A stretch of DNA of 64,000 nt from Lachnospiraceae bacterium (GCA_910575835.1 CAJTGB010000002.1:172016-236015); one strand, 5' to 3'; counted from the stretch's first letter, positions 19,348 through 30,696 are shown. The notes: generated by a model not told the origin, from the letters alone. Translations and numbers: made by a program.

Positions 19348-22300
19348 CTATTCATCATCCGATAAATCATCATATCCAAAATCATCATCATCCGGTTCAT
19401 AATCCATGTCGAAATCGTCCTCTTCAGGCTCTTCTTCCTCTACATCGATCAATTCATCTCCCTGGAATTCCTGCTCCGTATATCCATGCGCACCAAGATC
19501 ATCGTCCTGACGGTATTTTCTGTCTCCTTCGATCAATGAGCGGAAATCTGTCTCTCCCATATCCGCCGTCTCCATGATCTCAACCTCTGTATTGTCGTCA
19601 CGCAGCACGCGCACATCCAGTCCAAGGGACTGCAGCTCCTTAAGCAATACCTTGAAGGACTCTGGAATACCCGGCTCAGGGATATTCTCACCCTTAATGA
19701 TCGCTTCATAGGTCTTCACACGTCCGACCACGTCGTCAGACTTCACAGTCAGGATCTCCTGCAGTGTATAGGATGCGCCGTATGCCTCCAGCGCCCATAC
19801 TTCCATCTCACCGAAACGCTGTCCGCCGAACTGCGCTTTACCGCCCAAAGGCTGCTGTGTAACCAGTGAGTAAGGACCGGTGGAACGGGCATGGATCTTG
19901 TCGTCAACCAGATGATGCAGCTTCAGATAATGCATGTGCCCGATCGTAACCGGACTGTCGAAATACTCTCCGGTACGTCCGTCTCTTAAGCGTACTTTAC
20001 CGTCTCTGGAGATCGGTACGCCCTTCCATAGATTCCTGTGCTCCCGATTGTCGGACAGATACTCCATAACCTCCGGCAGCAATTCTTCTTTATACTTAGC
20101 TTCAAACTCTTCCCAGCTCAAATTGACATAATCATTAGCCAGGTCAAGCGTATCCATAATATCATTCTCATCCGCACCGTCGAATACAGGTGTGGCAATG
20201 TTGAATCCCAATGCCTTGGCCGCCAGAGACAGATGGATCTCCAATACCTGCCCAATATTCATACGCGACGGCACGCCCAGCGGATTCAATACGATATCCA
20301 GCGGACGTCCGTTAGGCAGGAACGGCATATCCTCCACCGGCAGTACACGGGATACAACCCCCTTGTTACCGTGACGTCCGGCCATCTTGTCACCTACGGA
20401 AATCTTCCTCTTCTGGGCAATATAGATACGGACCGCCTGATTCACACCCGGTGACAGTTCATCCCCGTTATCACGGGTAAATACCTTCGCATCCACAACG
20501 ATACCGTACTCACCGTGCGGAACCTTAAGGGATGTATCTCTGACCTCTCGGGCCTTCTCGCCGAAGATCGCACGAAGAAGCCTCTCCTCTGCCGTAAGCT
20601 CTGTCTCTCCCTTAGGAGTCACCTTGCCTACCAGGATGTCTCCTGCACGCACCTCCGCACCGATACGGATGATTCCTCTCTCATCCAGATTCTTAAGCGC
20701 GTCATCGCCGACACCCGGAATATCGCGGGTAACCTCTTCCGGTCCAAGCTTGGTGTCACGCGCTTCTGCCTCATACTCTTCTATATGAACGGATGTGTAC
20801 ACATCCTCCTGAACAAGCCGCTCGCTTAGCAATACGGCATCCTCGTAGTTGTAACCTTCCCAGGTCATGAATCCGATCAGCGGATTCTTACCCAGAGCCA
20901 TCTCGCCGTTTGACGTAGACGGGCCGTCTGCTATCACATCTCCGGCCTCCACCTTGTCTCCCTTGAACACGATCGGCCTCTGATTATAACAGTTGCTCTG
21001 GTTACTTCTTAAGAACTTCGTCAGCTTATATCTTCTGAGACTGCCGTCCTCCTGACGGATCGTGATCTCCGTGGAAGTAGCGCGCTCTACTACGCCGCCC
21101 TTCTCCGCGATCACACATACGCCGGAATCGACCGCAGACTTCTCCTCCATACCTGTACCTACGACCGGTGCCTCTGTCATCAGAAGAGGCACTGCCTGAC
21201 GCTGCATGTTAGAACCCATAAGCGCACGGTTCGCATCGTCATTCTCCAGGAACGGAATCAGCGCCGTCGCAACAGAGAACACCATCTTCGGAGACACGTC
21301 CATGTAATCGAACATACGTCTCTCGTACTCCTGCGTCTCCTCACGGTAACGGCCGGATACATTCCTGCGCTTAAAATGCCCTTCCTTATCCAACGGCTCA
21401 TTCGCCTGCGCAACATGGTAGTTGTCTTCCTCGTCGGCCGTCATATAGACAACTTCCTCGGTAACCACCGGATTCGCCGGATCGTCATGATTGATCCTGC
21501 GGTACGGCGCTTCGATGAATCCATACTGATTAATCCTTGCATAGGTTGCAAGGGAGTTGATCAGACCGATATTCGGACCTTCAGGCGTCTCGATCGGACA
21601 CATCCTTCCATAGTGGGAATAGTGAACGTCACGCACCTCGAAACCTGCACGGTCTCTGGACAGACCGCCCGGTCCCAGCGCGGACAGACGTCTCTTATGG
21701 GTCAGCTCGCCCAGCGGGTTATTCTGATCCATGAACTGCGACAGCTGGGAGGAACCGAAGAATTCCTTCACCGCCGCTGTAACAGGCTTGATATTGATAA
21801 GCGACTGCGGAGAGATCCCTTCAAGATCCTGGGTAGTCATTCTCTCACGCACAACTCTCTCCAACCTGGACAGACCGATCCTGTACTGGTTCTGCAGAAG
21901 CTCTCCAACAGAACGGATGCGCCGATTGCCCAGGTGATCGATATCGTCATCATTACCCAGGCCATACTCTAAGTGAATATTATAATTAATGGAAGCTATG
22001 ATATCTTCCTTCGTAATATGCTTCGGAATCAGATCATGGATATCCCTGCGGACCGCATCCTTAAGTTCGTCGATGTCTCCGCCTGTCTCCTCTAAGATTC
22101 CTTCAAGAACAGGATAGTATACCTGCTCTGTAACCCCAACTTCCCTGGGATCGATATCAACGACCGCAGCAAGGTCCACCATCATATTCGACAGAACCTT
22201 GATATTGCGCTCTTCATCCGGCCTCTCGATCCACACATACGGAACCGCCGCATTCTGCAGCTGATCCGCCAGATCGCGCGTGATCTTCGTGCCGCCTTCC

Positions 22301-23223
22301 GCGATCACTTCCCCTGTAATCGGGCTTGCAACAGTCTCGGCAAGAATATGACCGGTAATACGGTTCCTGAAGGAAAGCTTCTTATTGAACTTATACCTTC
22401 CGACCTTCGCCAGGTCATAGCGTCTCGGGTCAAAGAACATGCTCGTGATCAGACTCTCCGCACTGTCCACCGCAAGCGGCTCGCCCGGACGGATCTTCTT
22501 ATATAATTCCAGAAGACCTTCCTGGTAATTCGTGGCAGCGTCCTTCTCAAAGCTTGCAACGATCTTCGGCTCCTCGCCGAATAATTCTACGATCTCAGGA
22601 TTCGTACCGATTCCCAATGCACGGATCAATACCGTGATCGGCACCTTCCTTGTTCTATCTACACGTACATAAAAAACGTCATTGGAGTCCGTCTCGTATT
22701 CCAGCCACGCGCCGCGGTTAGGAATCACGGTGGAGGAATACAGCTTCTTGCCCAGTTTATCATGCGCGATCGCATAATAGATGCCGGGTGAACGTACTAA
22801 CTGGCTTACTATAACACGTTCTGCGCCATTAATCACAAATGTACCCGTACTGGTCATCAACGGCAGATCACCCATAAATATTTCGTGCTCGTTGATTTCA
22901 TCTGTCTCTTTGTTATGAAGCCTTACCCGTACCTTAAGTGGCGCCGCGTAGGTTGCATCGCGTTCTTTACACTCTTCGATCGTGTACTTCACGTCTTTCT
23001 CGCACAAAGTAAAATCAACAAATTCCAGACTCAGATGACCACTATAGTCCGTGATCGGGGAAATGTCATCAAATACTTCGTTCAGTCCTTCATCCAGAAA
23101 CCACTGGTAAGAATCCTTCTGGACTTCGATCAAGTTCGGCATCTGAAGAACTTCTTTTTGTCTGGAATAACTCATGCGTGAACTTTTTCCGCTTTTAATG
23201 GGACGAATTCTGTTTTTCTCCAT
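19348..23223 (-). CDS. rpoB: RNA polymerase subunit beta
   Basis: A 1291-residue beta subunit. The rifampicin-pocket region is typical ([23 protein letters not shown]), as are [15 protein letters not shown] and the C-terminal clamp ([18 protein letters not shown]). An acidic C-terminal extension of about 60 residues is rich in Asp/Glu. It has its own promoter and is separated from rplL by two histidine kinase genes. Confidence 0.99.
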   Translation of the reverse strand: MEKNRIRPIKSGKSSRMSYSRQKEVLQMPNLIEVQKDSYQWFLDEGLNEVFDDISPITDYSGHLSLEFVDFTLCEKDVKYTIEECKERDATYAAPLKVRVRLHNKETDEINEHEIFMGDLPLMTSTGTFVINGAERVIVSQLVRSPGIYYAIAHDKLGKKLYSSTVIPNRGAWLEYETDSNDVFYVRVDRTRKVPITVLIRALGIGTNPEIVELFGEEPKIVASFEKDAATNYQEGLLELYKKIRPGEPLAVDSAESLITSMFFDPRRYDLAKVGRYKFNKKLSFRNRITGHILAETVASPITGEVIAEGGTKITRDLADQLQNAAVPYVWIERPDEERNIKVLSNMMVDLAAVVDIDPREVGVTEQVYYPVLEGILEETGGDIDELKDAVRRDIHDLIPKHITKEDIIASINYNIHLEYGLGNDDDIDHLGNRRIRSVGELLQNQYRIGLSRLERVVRERMTTQDLEGISPQSLINIKPVTAAVKEFFGSSQLSQFMDQNNPLGELTHKRRLSALGPGGLSRDRAGFEVRDVHYSHYGRMCPIETPEGPNIGLINSLATYARINQYGFIEAPYRRINHDDPANPVVTEEVVYMTADEEDNYHVAQANEPLDKEGHFKRRNVSGRYREETQEYERRMFDYMDVSPKMVFSVATALIPFLENDDANRALMGSNMQRQAVPLLMTEAPVVGTGMEEKSAVDSGVCVIAEKGGVVERATSTEITIRQEDGSLRRYKLTKFLRSNQSNCYNQRPIVFKGDKVEAGDVIADGPSTSNGEMALGKNPLIGFMTWEGYNYEDAVLLSERLVQEDVYTSVHIEEYEAEARDTKLGPEEVTRDIPGVGDDALKNLDERGIIRIGAEVRAGDILVGKVTPKGETELTAEERLLRAIFGEKAREVRDTSLKVPHGEYGIVVDAKVFTRDNGDELSPGVNQAVRIYIAQKRKISVGDKMAGRHGNKGVVSRVLPVEDMPFLPNGRPLDIVLNPLGVPSRMNIGQVLEIHLSLAAKALGFNIATPVFDGADENDIMDTLDLANDYVNLSWEEFEAKYKEELLPEVMEYLSDNREHRNLWKGVPISRDGKVRLRDGRTGEYFDSPVTIGHMHYLKLHHLVDDKIHARSTGPYSLVTQQPLGGKAQFGGQRFGEMEVWALEAYGASYTLQEILTVKSDDVVGRVKTYEAIIKGENIPEPGIPESFKVLLKELQSLGLDVRVLRDDNTEVEIMETADMGETDFRSLIEGDRKYRQDDDLGAHGYTEQEFQGDELIDVEEEEPEEDDFDMDYEPDDDDFGYDDLSDDE

Positions 23224-23350
23224 ATTGACGTTTCACTCTCCTCGCATATTTTTTGAAAAACAAACAATATTGAAAACCATTGGAAACAGCGCATTCCCCA
23301 CCGTTCCCATGCGATATTATGGCAGAACTTTCCACAATAGTGCATTTTTT

Positions 23351-23380
23351 ACTATACCACAGAGGCCTGGGGCTTGTCAA
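23351..23380 (-). promoter_or_regulatory. Promoter of rpoB-rpoC
   Basis: On the minus strand TTGACA (23380-23375), 18 bases, TATAGT (23356-23351). It begins six bases after the histidine kinase stop codon, giving rpoBC a separate start about 130 bases before the rpoB ATG. Confidence 0.8.
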
Positions 23381-23385
23381 TGAAT

Positions 23386-25593
23386 TTATTTCAAATATTT
23401 TTTTAACTTGCGGGCAACCTCCTGAATGTCAATAGGCTTGGCCAAATGGTCGTTCATGCCGCACTCTAAACACTTCTGGATATCTTCCGAGAAGGCGTCT
23501 GCAGTCATCGCAATAACCGGAATATCCGAATCCTCCCGCTCCAGTTCCCTGATAGCTCTGGTTGCTTCGTAGCCGTTCATCACGGGCATCCTCACATCCA
23601 TAATGACCGCGTCATAATATCCGACCGGAGCTCTCTTAAATTGCGCGACACAGATCTCTCCGTTTTCCGCCCAATCCAATTCTATTTCGAGATCGGAGAG
23701 CAGCTCTTTCGCAACCTCCCAGTTAAGCTCGTTGTCTTCCGCCAGCAAGATATGTTTTCCCTTAAGCTCCAGATCGACAGCTTCTTCGTTCTTTTCAGCC
23801 GCATCGAGCTCCTGCTCTTCAGCCTTCTCAAGATCAAATGTAACGTGGAATTCAGTACCTTTGTCCAGTTCGCTGCGGACAGCGATCGTACCGTCCATTG
23901 CATCTACGATATACTTGGTGATCGCCATTCCAAGCCCGGAGCCTTCTGTTTTCTGCACCTGCGCATTGTCTTCCCTGCTGAAGGAATCGAATAATTTCTC
24001 CTGATATTCCCTGGACATGCCGATCCCTGTATCCGACACCAGGAAATGCGTTCGGACGCGGGACGTATCTTCCGGTAACGCCTCCTGATACAGAGATACC
24101 CGGACAGAACCGTTATCCTGTGTAAATTTGACCGAATTTCCCAACAGATTGATCAATACCTGATTCAGCCTCACACTGTCACAGCGCACGTTTTCCGCAA
24201 GAATACCGTGTACATCCGTGTCAAACTGCAGGTTTTTCGCCCTGACCTGAGGCTGTACGATATTTACGATACTCTCCATAACCTCCCTTAAGGATATCGG
24301 CGCGATGTTCAGCGTCATTTTGCCGCTTTCGATCTTCGACATATCAAGCACATCATTGATAAGGCCCAGAAGGTGATTACTGGATAATTCAATTTTGCGC
24401 AGGCATTCCTGAACCTGCTTCTGATTATGCGTATTGGCCATAGCAATGGACGTCATACCGATTATGGCATTCATAGGAGTACGGATATCATGGCTCATGC
24501 TGGACAGGAAATCCTGTTTTGCCGAATTGGCATGTTCAGCTTCTTGCTGCGCTCTTTCAGCAATTTTGCGCGCCGCGTCCATCTCCGTATTCATACGTTC
24601 TAATTCGGATACCTGTTTCCTGAATATCCCCAAATACTGGAAAAATATATACAGCAGCATGGCAATTACAGCAAATGAAGCAGCGTAGACGATAATGAGC
24701 CAATGGCTGCCCATATCAGAAATCACATGATCCAGCCCGTCAAAAGGAAGAATTGTCACCAGGTACCAATCACAATAGGGCAGGCTGGTACAATACAGAT
24801 GCCGGCGCGATTTGCCGATTTTCAGAATAACCGAATAATCTTCCCCCTTATTCATCGCCTCCGTCATCTGCCTGATATAGTAATCCGCTTCCCCATTCCG
24901 TTCGCTTATGATACTCCGCAGCCTGTCAAAATAGTTCTCATCAGCATCGCCCTCATCTCCGACAACGTAACTGCCGTCCTCGCGTATTACAAACGAATAA
25001 CTCAGCGAACTGTCCGAATCAAGGAAGAGAACCTCGCCCATATACTTAGTTGAAAGACCTACGATCATAGCAAGGCTGACGCTTCCGTCAGACATAGGAT
25101 ATTCGCAGGGAACGCCGAATAAGATCACGCCGTTCCCATCGCTGTCAACAGCGGATGCCGCTACACGTTCCCTGTTTTTCAAGCTGTCCAAAAAATGTTC
25201 CGGGTGATTCAAATTCACAGTATCGCCGTAGATCATCTCCATTTTACCATCCGGCGAATATAGGGCGGCACACATAAAATGCCTCGCCTTTGCGCCGTAT
25301 TCTATCTCTTCTTTTGATCCGTAGCTGGAATTCTCTTCATCTGCAGCGATATGCGCTATGGATTCCGCCATGGTCAGCCGAAGATCAATAATCGTCTCAA
25401 AATGTAAAGATACCTGATCATTCATTCCGCCCATATAAGCCGTGCCTATATTCTTAATCGTGTTTTCGCTCATCTTATTGATGGACATTCCTAAGAATGA
25501 AAATACGAAAATATTCAGGCAAATGATTACTGCTGTGCTGATTTTAAGAGAACGCGGCACAACCATCTTTTTCATATTTTTTAACATCTCCAT
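23386..25593 (-). CDS. Membrane hybrid sensor histidine kinase
   Basis: A 735-residue hybrid kinase. A transmembrane helix (about 17-38), an extracellular Cache-like sensor region (about 40-295), a second helix (about 298-322), then HisKA with the phospho-accepting His in SSMSHDIRTPMNAIIGM, HATPase with N-box NLLGNSVKFTQ, DTGIGM and GSGLGMAITK, and a C-terminal receiver domain (LLAEDNELNWEVA, phospho-Asp in IMDVRMPVMNGYEA, Lys-containing HLAKP). No output domain, so the signal must pass to another protein. It follows the other kinase by 39 bases. Confidence 0.93.
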   Translation of the reverse strand: MEMLKNMKKMVVPRSLKISTAVIICLNIFVFSFLGMSINKMSENTIKNIGTAYMGGMNDQVSLHFETIIDLRLTMAESIAHIAADEENSSYGSKEEIEYGAKARHFMCAALYSPDGKMEMIYGDTVNLNHPEHFLDSLKNRERVAASAVDSDGNGVILFGVPCEYPMSDGSVSLAMIVGLSTKYMGEVLFLDSDSSLSYSFVIREDGSYVVGDEGDADENYFDRLRSIISERNGEADYYIRQMTEAMNKGEDYSVILKIGKSRRHLYCTSLPYCDWYLVTILPFDGLDHVISDMGSHWLIIVYAASFAVIAMLLYIFFQYLGIFRKQVSELERMNTEMDAARKIAERAQQEAEHANSAKQDFLSSMSHDIRTPMNAIIGMTSIAMANTHNQKQVQECLRKIELSSNHLLGLINDVLDMSKIESGKMTLNIAPISLREVMESIVNIVQPQVRAKNLQFDTDVHGILAENVRCDSVRLNQVLINLLGNSVKFTQDNGSVRVSLYQEALPEDTSRVRTHFLVSDTGIGMSREYQEKLFDSFSREDNAQVQKTEGSGLGMAITKYIVDAMDGTIAVRSELDKGTEFHVTFDLEKAEEQELDAAEKNEEAVDLELKGKHILLAEDNELNWEVAKELLSDLEIELDWAENGEICVAQFKRAPVGYYDAVIMDVRMPVMNGYEATRAIRELEREDSDIPVIAMTADAFSEDIQKCLECGMNDHLAKPIDIQEVARKLKKYLK

Positions 25594-25632
25594 TCTTTGA
25601 TCTTAGTTAGCGTGCAAAGCAAAAGGATAAGA

Positions 25633-28215
25633 CTATCGCCGTCTCAGCCGGTTCATGACCCTGAACATCTTCCTGATGTCCACAGGCTTCGCCAGATGTT
25701 CATCCATTCCGGCATCCTTCGTCATCGCTATATCTTCGTCAAACGCATTCGCCGACAGCGCTATGATGGGTACGGATCCTGCGTCCGGCCGGGGAAGGCC
25801 GCGGATCACCCGGGCCGCCTCATATCCGCTCATAACCGGCATCATCAGATCCATGAGAATACAGTCGAAGGTTCCCGGCCTGCTTGCAGAGAATACATCC
25901 ACAGCTTCCTTCCCGTCGTTTGCAGTCACGACCGACGCCCCCGCCTCTTCAAGCATGAATTCTACGATCTCGCAGTTGATCTCATTATCCTCCACTAACA
26001 GAACGCGCATTCCGGCAATATCGCTCCTTGCGCTCCTCTCCTCTTCAGCGGGCTGGGTATTCTGCACCTCTTCGATCTGTATCGGCAGGATAATCTGGAA
26101 TACGCTTCCTCTGCCGACCTGACTGTCTACCTTGATCGTCCCTTTCATCTGGTCTACCAGCTTCTTCACGATAGACATACCCAGGCCAACGCCGTTATAG
26201 TGAGTCCTTGCGCCCTGGTTTTCCTGGGTAAACGGTTCAAAAATATGCTTTTTGAAGTCTTCCCCCATACCGATTCCGGTATCTTCGATCTCAAATCTGT
26301 AGCCTGCGGTCCCGTTCTGACAGCCAGTTTCCTTCACCCGGACAGATACAGCCCCATGAGGCCGGTTATATTTGAGAGCATTGTCGATGATATTCACCAG
26401 AATTTGCTTCAGGTACATTGGATTGCCGATCAGCCTGCTATGCTCCACATCGATTTCTTCCACTTCAAGACGGATTCCTCTCTCTTCCGCCTGAGCTGCC
26501 AAGATCGCGATACAGCTTTCCAACAAGTCATGGATATCAAAGGGTTCTTCCACCGACGGTCTTCCGCTCTCCAGCTTGCTCACCTTAAGAACATCATTGA
26601 CCAGCGACAGCAGATGCTCTGTGGATATACGGATCTTCTTCCGGCAATCGCTCTGCCGCTCTGGTTCATCCTGTCTTTCCTCCATGATTGCCAGCATTCC
26701 CAGAATCCCGTTGATCGGAGTGCGAAGATCGTGGGACATACGCGAGAGGAATTCGCTTTTTGCAGAGTTCGCCCGCCTTACCTTCTCCAAAAGCTCCATG
26801 ATCGCCTGCTCCTGCTTCTTTCTGGTCATCATGGTTTCTGTGATATCCTGATGGTATCCGTTCAGGCAGGCCCCCGTCTTTTTGAAGGTCTTGTCCTGTA
26901 CGCCGCCGCAGCGGACATAGATTTTCCCCAGCTTCGGGTGATTCCATGGATAGATCACCTCGGAACGCCCGGTTTCCAATATCTCACGGACCGAATCCTG
27001 CACCATCTCCACATAGTCCGGCTCAATATTATCAAACCAGTGCCGATAGCACTCCTCCGGTCCAGTCTCATCCGACACTCCCAGAAGAATCCGCATGGTC
27101 CGGTCCGCATACATCCTGGGCCCGCACCCCTCCTCAAGTTCGATGGTCCAGATACCGGTTCTGGCTCCCTCCAGAATATCCTCCATGCTTTTCCTTGCTT
27201 CAAGCTTGTTCTTCTCTTCCTGCTCCACCACGGCATTGACATCCCGCTGGGCAAATATAGCGCAATTCTCCTCCGCCGTTTTCTCTGTAGCGGAATAATG
27301 GATCTCCATATGTTTCAGCCCATATGCATTGTCTTGCACCTCATAACGCACATAGAACTTCTTCTTTTTCTGAAGCTGAGCCAGCACATAGTCCCTTTTC
27401 GTTACGGCAAAAAGTCGCTCCTGATCGCGGGGAACCACGTACCGGGTAATATACTGCTCCATAGCCGATCGATACCCGTCTTCAAAACTGACGGCCCAAT
27501 CCATGCTCATCTGTTCGCTGTTCCGGTATATCTCACATTCGCCGGTGTCGAAGTTCACCTGATATATCCCCAGATAATCCACGCTGAGGGCATGGAGAAC
27601 GTTATGGCTGCGCTTTTGAAGTTCACGGACCAGATTGCGCCGTTTTAAAGAGGATACGATAAAATATGCGGCGGTTTGCAGCATATTTGACGCATATTCC
27701 AAAAGCTTTGCCGGCGGATTGTCTACGCCGTAAAAACCGATAAGCTTTTCCCCGTCATAGAGCGGCACTACCACAAGAGAACGGATATTCTGCTCCTTTA
27801 AGATCTCATACTGAAGAGGGGCGCTATCCTTGATCTCTTCCAGATTCTCGATGACGATATGCCTGCCGATATCAAAGTTCCGATACCAACCGGCGCACAC
27901 CTCTGAAGGAACATTCTGGAGATTCTCCTTTTCCGGTTTTACTCCTTCGGCCACCCATTCATAGGTATTGTCGTCGCCGCCGCGGTCGTTCTGTTCAAAT
28001 ATATAGGTGCGTTCTCCGTTCAGGGCTTTTCCCAGACACTCCAGCAGCACCTCCAATGACTGGTCCGGAGTTTCCTCCAACAGGGCTACACGAAGGCCCT
28101 CATTAATGACGGTCTCCAAATTCTGAACATTTTGCATATCACTGTGCCGCTCACAGCCTTCAGCAGCCGGTGCACTTCCGCCGCCCCGTTCAAAAAACTC
28201 CCTTGAATTATTCAT
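25633..28215 (-). CDS. Cytoplasmic hybrid histidine kinase with GAF and PAS
   Basis: An 860-residue hybrid kinase without clear membrane helices. A GAF-like domain covers about residues 45-190, PAS-like domains about 200-440, followed by HisKA (His in SRMSHDLRTPINGILGM), HATPase (NIIDNALKYN, DTGIGMG, GVGLGMSIVK) and a receiver domain (LLVEDNEINCEIV, Asp in ILMDLMMPVMSGYEA). The ATG at 28215 is preferred to one at 28230 because GGAGG lies eight bases before it. Together with the next kinase it forms a two-gene operon inside the ribosomal protein-RNA polymerase block. Confidence 0.92.
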   Translation of the reverse strand: MNNSREFFERGGGSAPAAEGCERHSDMQNVQNLETVINEGLRVALLEETPDQSLEVLLECLGKALNGERTYIFEQNDRGGDDNTYEWVAEGVKPEKENLQNVPSEVCAGWYRNFDIGRHIVIENLEEIKDSAPLQYEILKEQNIRSLVVVPLYDGEKLIGFYGVDNPPAKLLEYASNMLQTAAYFIVSSLKRRNLVRELQKRSHNVLHALSVDYLGIYQVNFDTGECEIYRNSEQMSMDWAVSFEDGYRSAMEQYITRYVVPRDQERLFAVTKRDYVLAQLQKKKKFYVRYEVQDNAYGLKHMEIHYSATEKTAEENCAIFAQRDVNAVVEQEEKNKLEARKSMEDILEGARTGIWTIELEEGCGPRMYADRTMRILLGVSDETGPEECYRHWFDNIEPDYVEMVQDSVREILETGRSEVIYPWNHPKLGKIYVRCGGVQDKTFKKTGACLNGYHQDITETMMTRKKQEQAIMELLEKVRRANSAKSEFLSRMSHDLRTPINGILGMLAIMEERQDEPERQSDCRKKIRISTEHLLSLVNDVLKVSKLESGRPSVEEPFDIHDLLESCIAILAAQAEERGIRLEVEEIDVEHSRLIGNPMYLKQILVNIIDNALKYNRPHGAVSVRVKETGCQNGTAGYRFEIEDTGIGMGEDFKKHIFEPFTQENQGARTHYNGVGLGMSIVKKLVDQMKGTIKVDSQVGRGSVFQIILPIQIEEVQNTQPAEEERSARSDIAGMRVLLVEDNEINCEIVEFMLEEAGASVVTANDGKEAVDVFSASRPGTFDCILMDLMMPVMSGYEAARVIRGLPRPDAGSVPIIALSANAFDEDIAMTKDAGMDEHLAKPVDIRKMFRVMNRLRRR

Positions 28216-28275
28216 ACACCTATCCTCCATACAGACCGCATTCCGGCCATCATTCGTGTGAACTTAAAAGTTTTA

Positions 28276-28305
28276 CTGCAAAAAACCGCCCCTTATGGAG
28301 CGGTT
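28276..28305 (-). terminator. Terminator after rplL
   Basis: On the minus strand AACCGCTCC pairs with GGGGCGGTT, followed by TTTTTTGC. It separates rplJ-rplL from the kinase genes. Confidence 0.88.
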
Positions 28306-28330
28306 CATCTGTCAGTCGACCTATCCCTGA

Positions 28331-28705
28331 TTATTTGAGGTTAACTTCTGCACCCTCTGCCTCAAGTTTAGCCTTGATCTCCTCAGCCTCCGCCTTGGAA
28401 ACTGCTTCTTTCACTACCTTCGGAGCTTCGTCAACTACTGCCTTAGCTTCCTTAAGTCCAAGTCCTGTGATCTCACGAACAACCTTGATAACCTTAACCT
28501 TAGAAGCTCCTGCAGATACTAACTCTACGTCGAACTCATCTTTCACTTCCTCTGCTGCTGCCTCTCCGCCTGCTGCTGCAACTACAACGCCTGCTGCTGC
28601 AGATACGCCAAATTCTTCCTCACATGCTTTTACTAATTCATTCAACTCTAATACTGATAATTCTTTGATTGCATCAATAAATTCAGCTGTTGTCAACTTT
28701 GCCAT
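28331..28705 (-). CDS. rplL: 50S ribosomal protein L7/L12
   Basis: A 124-residue stalk protein: N-terminal dimerisation domain ([26 protein letters not shown]), Ala/Gly-rich hinge, and the C-terminal domain that recruits translation factors ([20 protein letters not shown]). The ATG at 28705 with GGAGG upstream is right; an in-frame ATG farther upstream would add 17 residues unlike the family. Confidence 0.98.
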   Translation of the reverse strand: MAKLTTAEFIDAIKELSVLELNELVKACEEEFGVSAAAGVVVAAAGGEAAAEEVKDEFDVELVSAGASKVKVIKVVREITGLGLKEAKAVVDEAPKVVKEAVSKAEAEEIKAKLEAEGAEVNLK

Positions 28706-28773
28706 TGTATTATCCTCCATATTTAATATTATGTGACAGCTAATCTGTCCGCCCATCTATGCGGCATCTGAAA

Positions 28774-28793
28774 TGTATGCCCGGATGGGTATC
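28774..28793. repeat. Short palindromic motif (REP-like)
   Basis: TGCCCGGATGGGTAT lies in the rplJ-rplL gap. Its reverse complement resembles the palindromes at 30697-30716 and 30760-30779. Confidence 0.4.
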
Positions 28794-28825
28794 GTTCCGC
28801 ACATACCTTACGGTATAGCTTTTCC

Positions 28826-29389
28826 CTATTCTGCCGGGGTCTCTGCTGCTTCTGCCGGAGCTTCTGCTGCTTCTTCGGCCGGAGCCGCTGCTGCACAGGC
28901 TTCTGCTCCGCCCTGCTCTGCGATCTGATTGAGAACACGTGCAAGATTGGTGATCGGTGACTGCAAGCTTCCAAGCAGCTTGGACAGTAACTCTTCTCTT
29001 GACGGGATCTTAGCTAACTCTGACAATGCAGTGTTATCATATAAAGTTCCCTCAACCACTCCTGCCTTCAGTTCAAGAGCCTTCGCATCCTTAGCGAACT
29101 TGCACAGAATCCTTGCCGGAGCCGTTGCATCGTCCTTAGAGATCGCGATCGCGCTAGGACCTTCCAGATGCTCGTCCAATGCCGCAAGCTCAGTCCCTTC
29201 GAAAGCTCTCTTCATCATTGTGTTCTTACAAACCTTGTAGATGATTCCCGCTTCTCTTAACTGCTTACGAAGCTCTGTATCCTGCGCAACAGTAAGTCCG
29301 CGGTAGTCAACCAATACAACACTTGCCGCATCCTTGACGTCATCTGCAATCGCCTGTACGATCGGTTGTTTTAATTCAACTTTTGCCAC
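28826..29389 (-). CDS. rplJ: 50S ribosomal protein L10
   Basis: A 187-residue L10 protein that anchors L7/L12 dimers. Family segments are present (VVLVDYRGLTVAQDTELRKQLR, YKVCKNTMMKRA, ILCKFAKD). The C-terminal 20 residues are an Ala/Glu/Pro-rich tail. rplK and rplA do not precede it within the window, and it has its own promoter and leader. Confidence 0.98.
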   Translation of the reverse strand: MAKVELKQPIVQAIADDVKDAASVVLVDYRGLTVAQDTELRKQLREAGIIYKVCKNTMMKRAFEGTELAALDEHLEGPSAIAISKDDATAPARILCKFAKDAKALELKAGVVEGTLYDNTALSELAKIPSREELLSKLLGSLQSPITNLARVLNQIAEQGGAEACAAAAPAEEAAEAPAEAAETPAE

Positions 29390-29448
29390 GAATGGTGCAC
29401 CTCCTTCTGTTATTGAATACGTTGACTGCGTTCAAAGAAAAGTGCTAT

Positions 29449-29591
29449 AAAAAACACCCCTACACAAAGACATAGAGGTGTTGTAAATTCATATACATTG
29501 AATCTAACTTTCCTCGGCAGGCGTTGATCTGCTTACGCTTGGGATCTTCTGTGAAATCCTTCGCACCTGCTGTCTTCGGCAGTCGAGTGAC
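29449..29591 (-). ncRNA. L10 leader with terminator
   Basis: The untranslated leader has the conserved L10-binding elements (GACTGCCGAAGACAGCAGG and CCTGCCGAGGAAAGTT on the minus strand), followed by a hairpin AACACCTC/GAGGTGTT-type with a T run at about 29449-29487. This is the L10 leader through which L10 (or the L10-L12 complex) represses its own operon. Confidence 0.88.
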
Positions 29592-29620
29592 ATTATATCA
29601 TCTCAGGATGTTTCTGTCAA
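29592..29620 (-). promoter_or_regulatory. Promoter of rplJ-rplL
   Basis: On the minus strand TTGACA (29620-29615), 17 bases, TATAAT (29597-29592): a perfect consensus. It sits directly before the L10 leader. Confidence 0.9.
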
Positions 29621-29670
29621 CTGATTTTCCGGTGAATTTCTCTGAATTTCCCTGAATCGTTACCTGTAAT

Positions 29671-30594
29671 TTACTCCGTCCCCAACTGCAGTTTATCGAA
29701 ATGCTCTCCCGGCACCATTATCTCCAACTGCTTATTCAGATTATCGATCACCACTTCATCATGCTCCCCGCCGAATTCTCCGTCCAGCGTCCATGGAATC
29801 TCCTCCAGCGATTCAAAGGTGATATGTCCCGTCTTAAATGTATACATATGCTTCGTATCCACCTGCTCTATCAGAAGCGCCGCGATAATCTCCTGCAAAG
29901 CGATAGGATTAGCCGGCTTCCTGATCAGCGTCACCTCGAACAGTCCGTCATCGAATACCACCTGCTTCCCGATCATGCTTCGGAATCCGCCCACCGAGCG
30001 GGAGTTCGTCACCATTCCAAATATGAATTCATCTTCAATGACTTCTCCGTCATGCTCTACCTTGATGCCGTAAGACGGCACGTTGAACAGACGTTTTGTA
30101 CCCTCCAGCACATAAGCCAAATGTCCGAGTATATTCTTCACTTCCTGCTTCGTCTCATATGATACATCCGTAAATATACCAAAAGCCGCCACATATACGA
30201 AGATATCATCATTAAACTTGCCGACATCACAGGGAAACAGCTCTCCGTTCACCGCATTATCCGCCGCCTTAAGCAAACCTTTGGGAATATGCAGGCTGTT
30301 GGCGAAATCATTGGTCGTGCCTGTCGGGATATATCCTACCGGCGTTCTTGCGCTGCGGTGCATCATCCCCGTCACCACCTCGTCGATCGTACCGTCCCCG
30401 CCGCTGCAGACGACCAGATCATATTCTTCGGCATTATATCCAAGGATCTTCTTATATGCGTCTCTGTATGCCTGGGTCGGATATACCGTCACTTCGTACC
30501 CGGCCTTCACGAAAATGTCAATAATATCCGACAGCTTAGGCTTCAATAGGCCTTTCCCCGCGCGCGGGTTATAGATAAATAACATTCTCTTCAT
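29671..30594 (-). CDS. Diacylglycerol kinase-family lipid kinase
   Basis: A 307-residue protein of the DagK/YegS lipid kinase family. The N-terminus KRMLFIYNPRAGKG, the ATP-binding VVCSGGDGTIDEVV and TGTTNDFANSLHIPKG, and the C-terminal PWTLDGEFGG are typical. It probably phosphorylates diacylglycerol or a related lipid at the membrane. The ATG at 30594 is chosen since the AGAAGGAG site lies about 11 bases before it, while the one at 30603 is too close. Confidence 0.9.
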   Translation of the reverse strand: MKRMLFIYNPRAGKGLLKPKLSDIIDIFVKAGYEVTVYPTQAYRDAYKKILGYNAEEYDLVVCSGGDGTIDEVVTGMMHRSARTPVGYIPTGTTNDFANSLHIPKGLLKAADNAVNGELFPCDVGKFNDDIFVYVAAFGIFTDVSYETKQEVKNILGHLAYVLEGTKRLFNVPSYGIKVEHDGEVIEDEFIFGMVTNSRSVGGFRSMIGKQVVFDDGLFEVTLIRKPANPIALQEIIAALLIEQVDTKHMYTFKTGHITFESLEEIPWTLDGEFGGEHDEVVIDNLNKQLEIMVPGEHFDKLQLGTE

Positions 30595-30660
30595 ATTAAA
30601 CATCTCTCCTTCTATATTAAATCCTGCGCCGTCATACGAGCGCATGATATTCTATGTCAA

Positions 30661-30692
30661 AAACACAAAGAGGACATATTACATGCCCTCCT
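30661..30692 (-). terminator. Terminator of the murB-HPr cluster
   Basis: On the minus strand GAGGGCAT pairs with ATGTCCTC, followed by TTTGTGTTTTT. Confidence 0.75.
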
Positions 30693-30696
30693 AGAT

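Noticed and set aside
26200..27648. 482-codon frame opposite the second hybrid kinase
   Set aside because: The kinase on the other strand has full domains; the long frame follows from its codon pattern.
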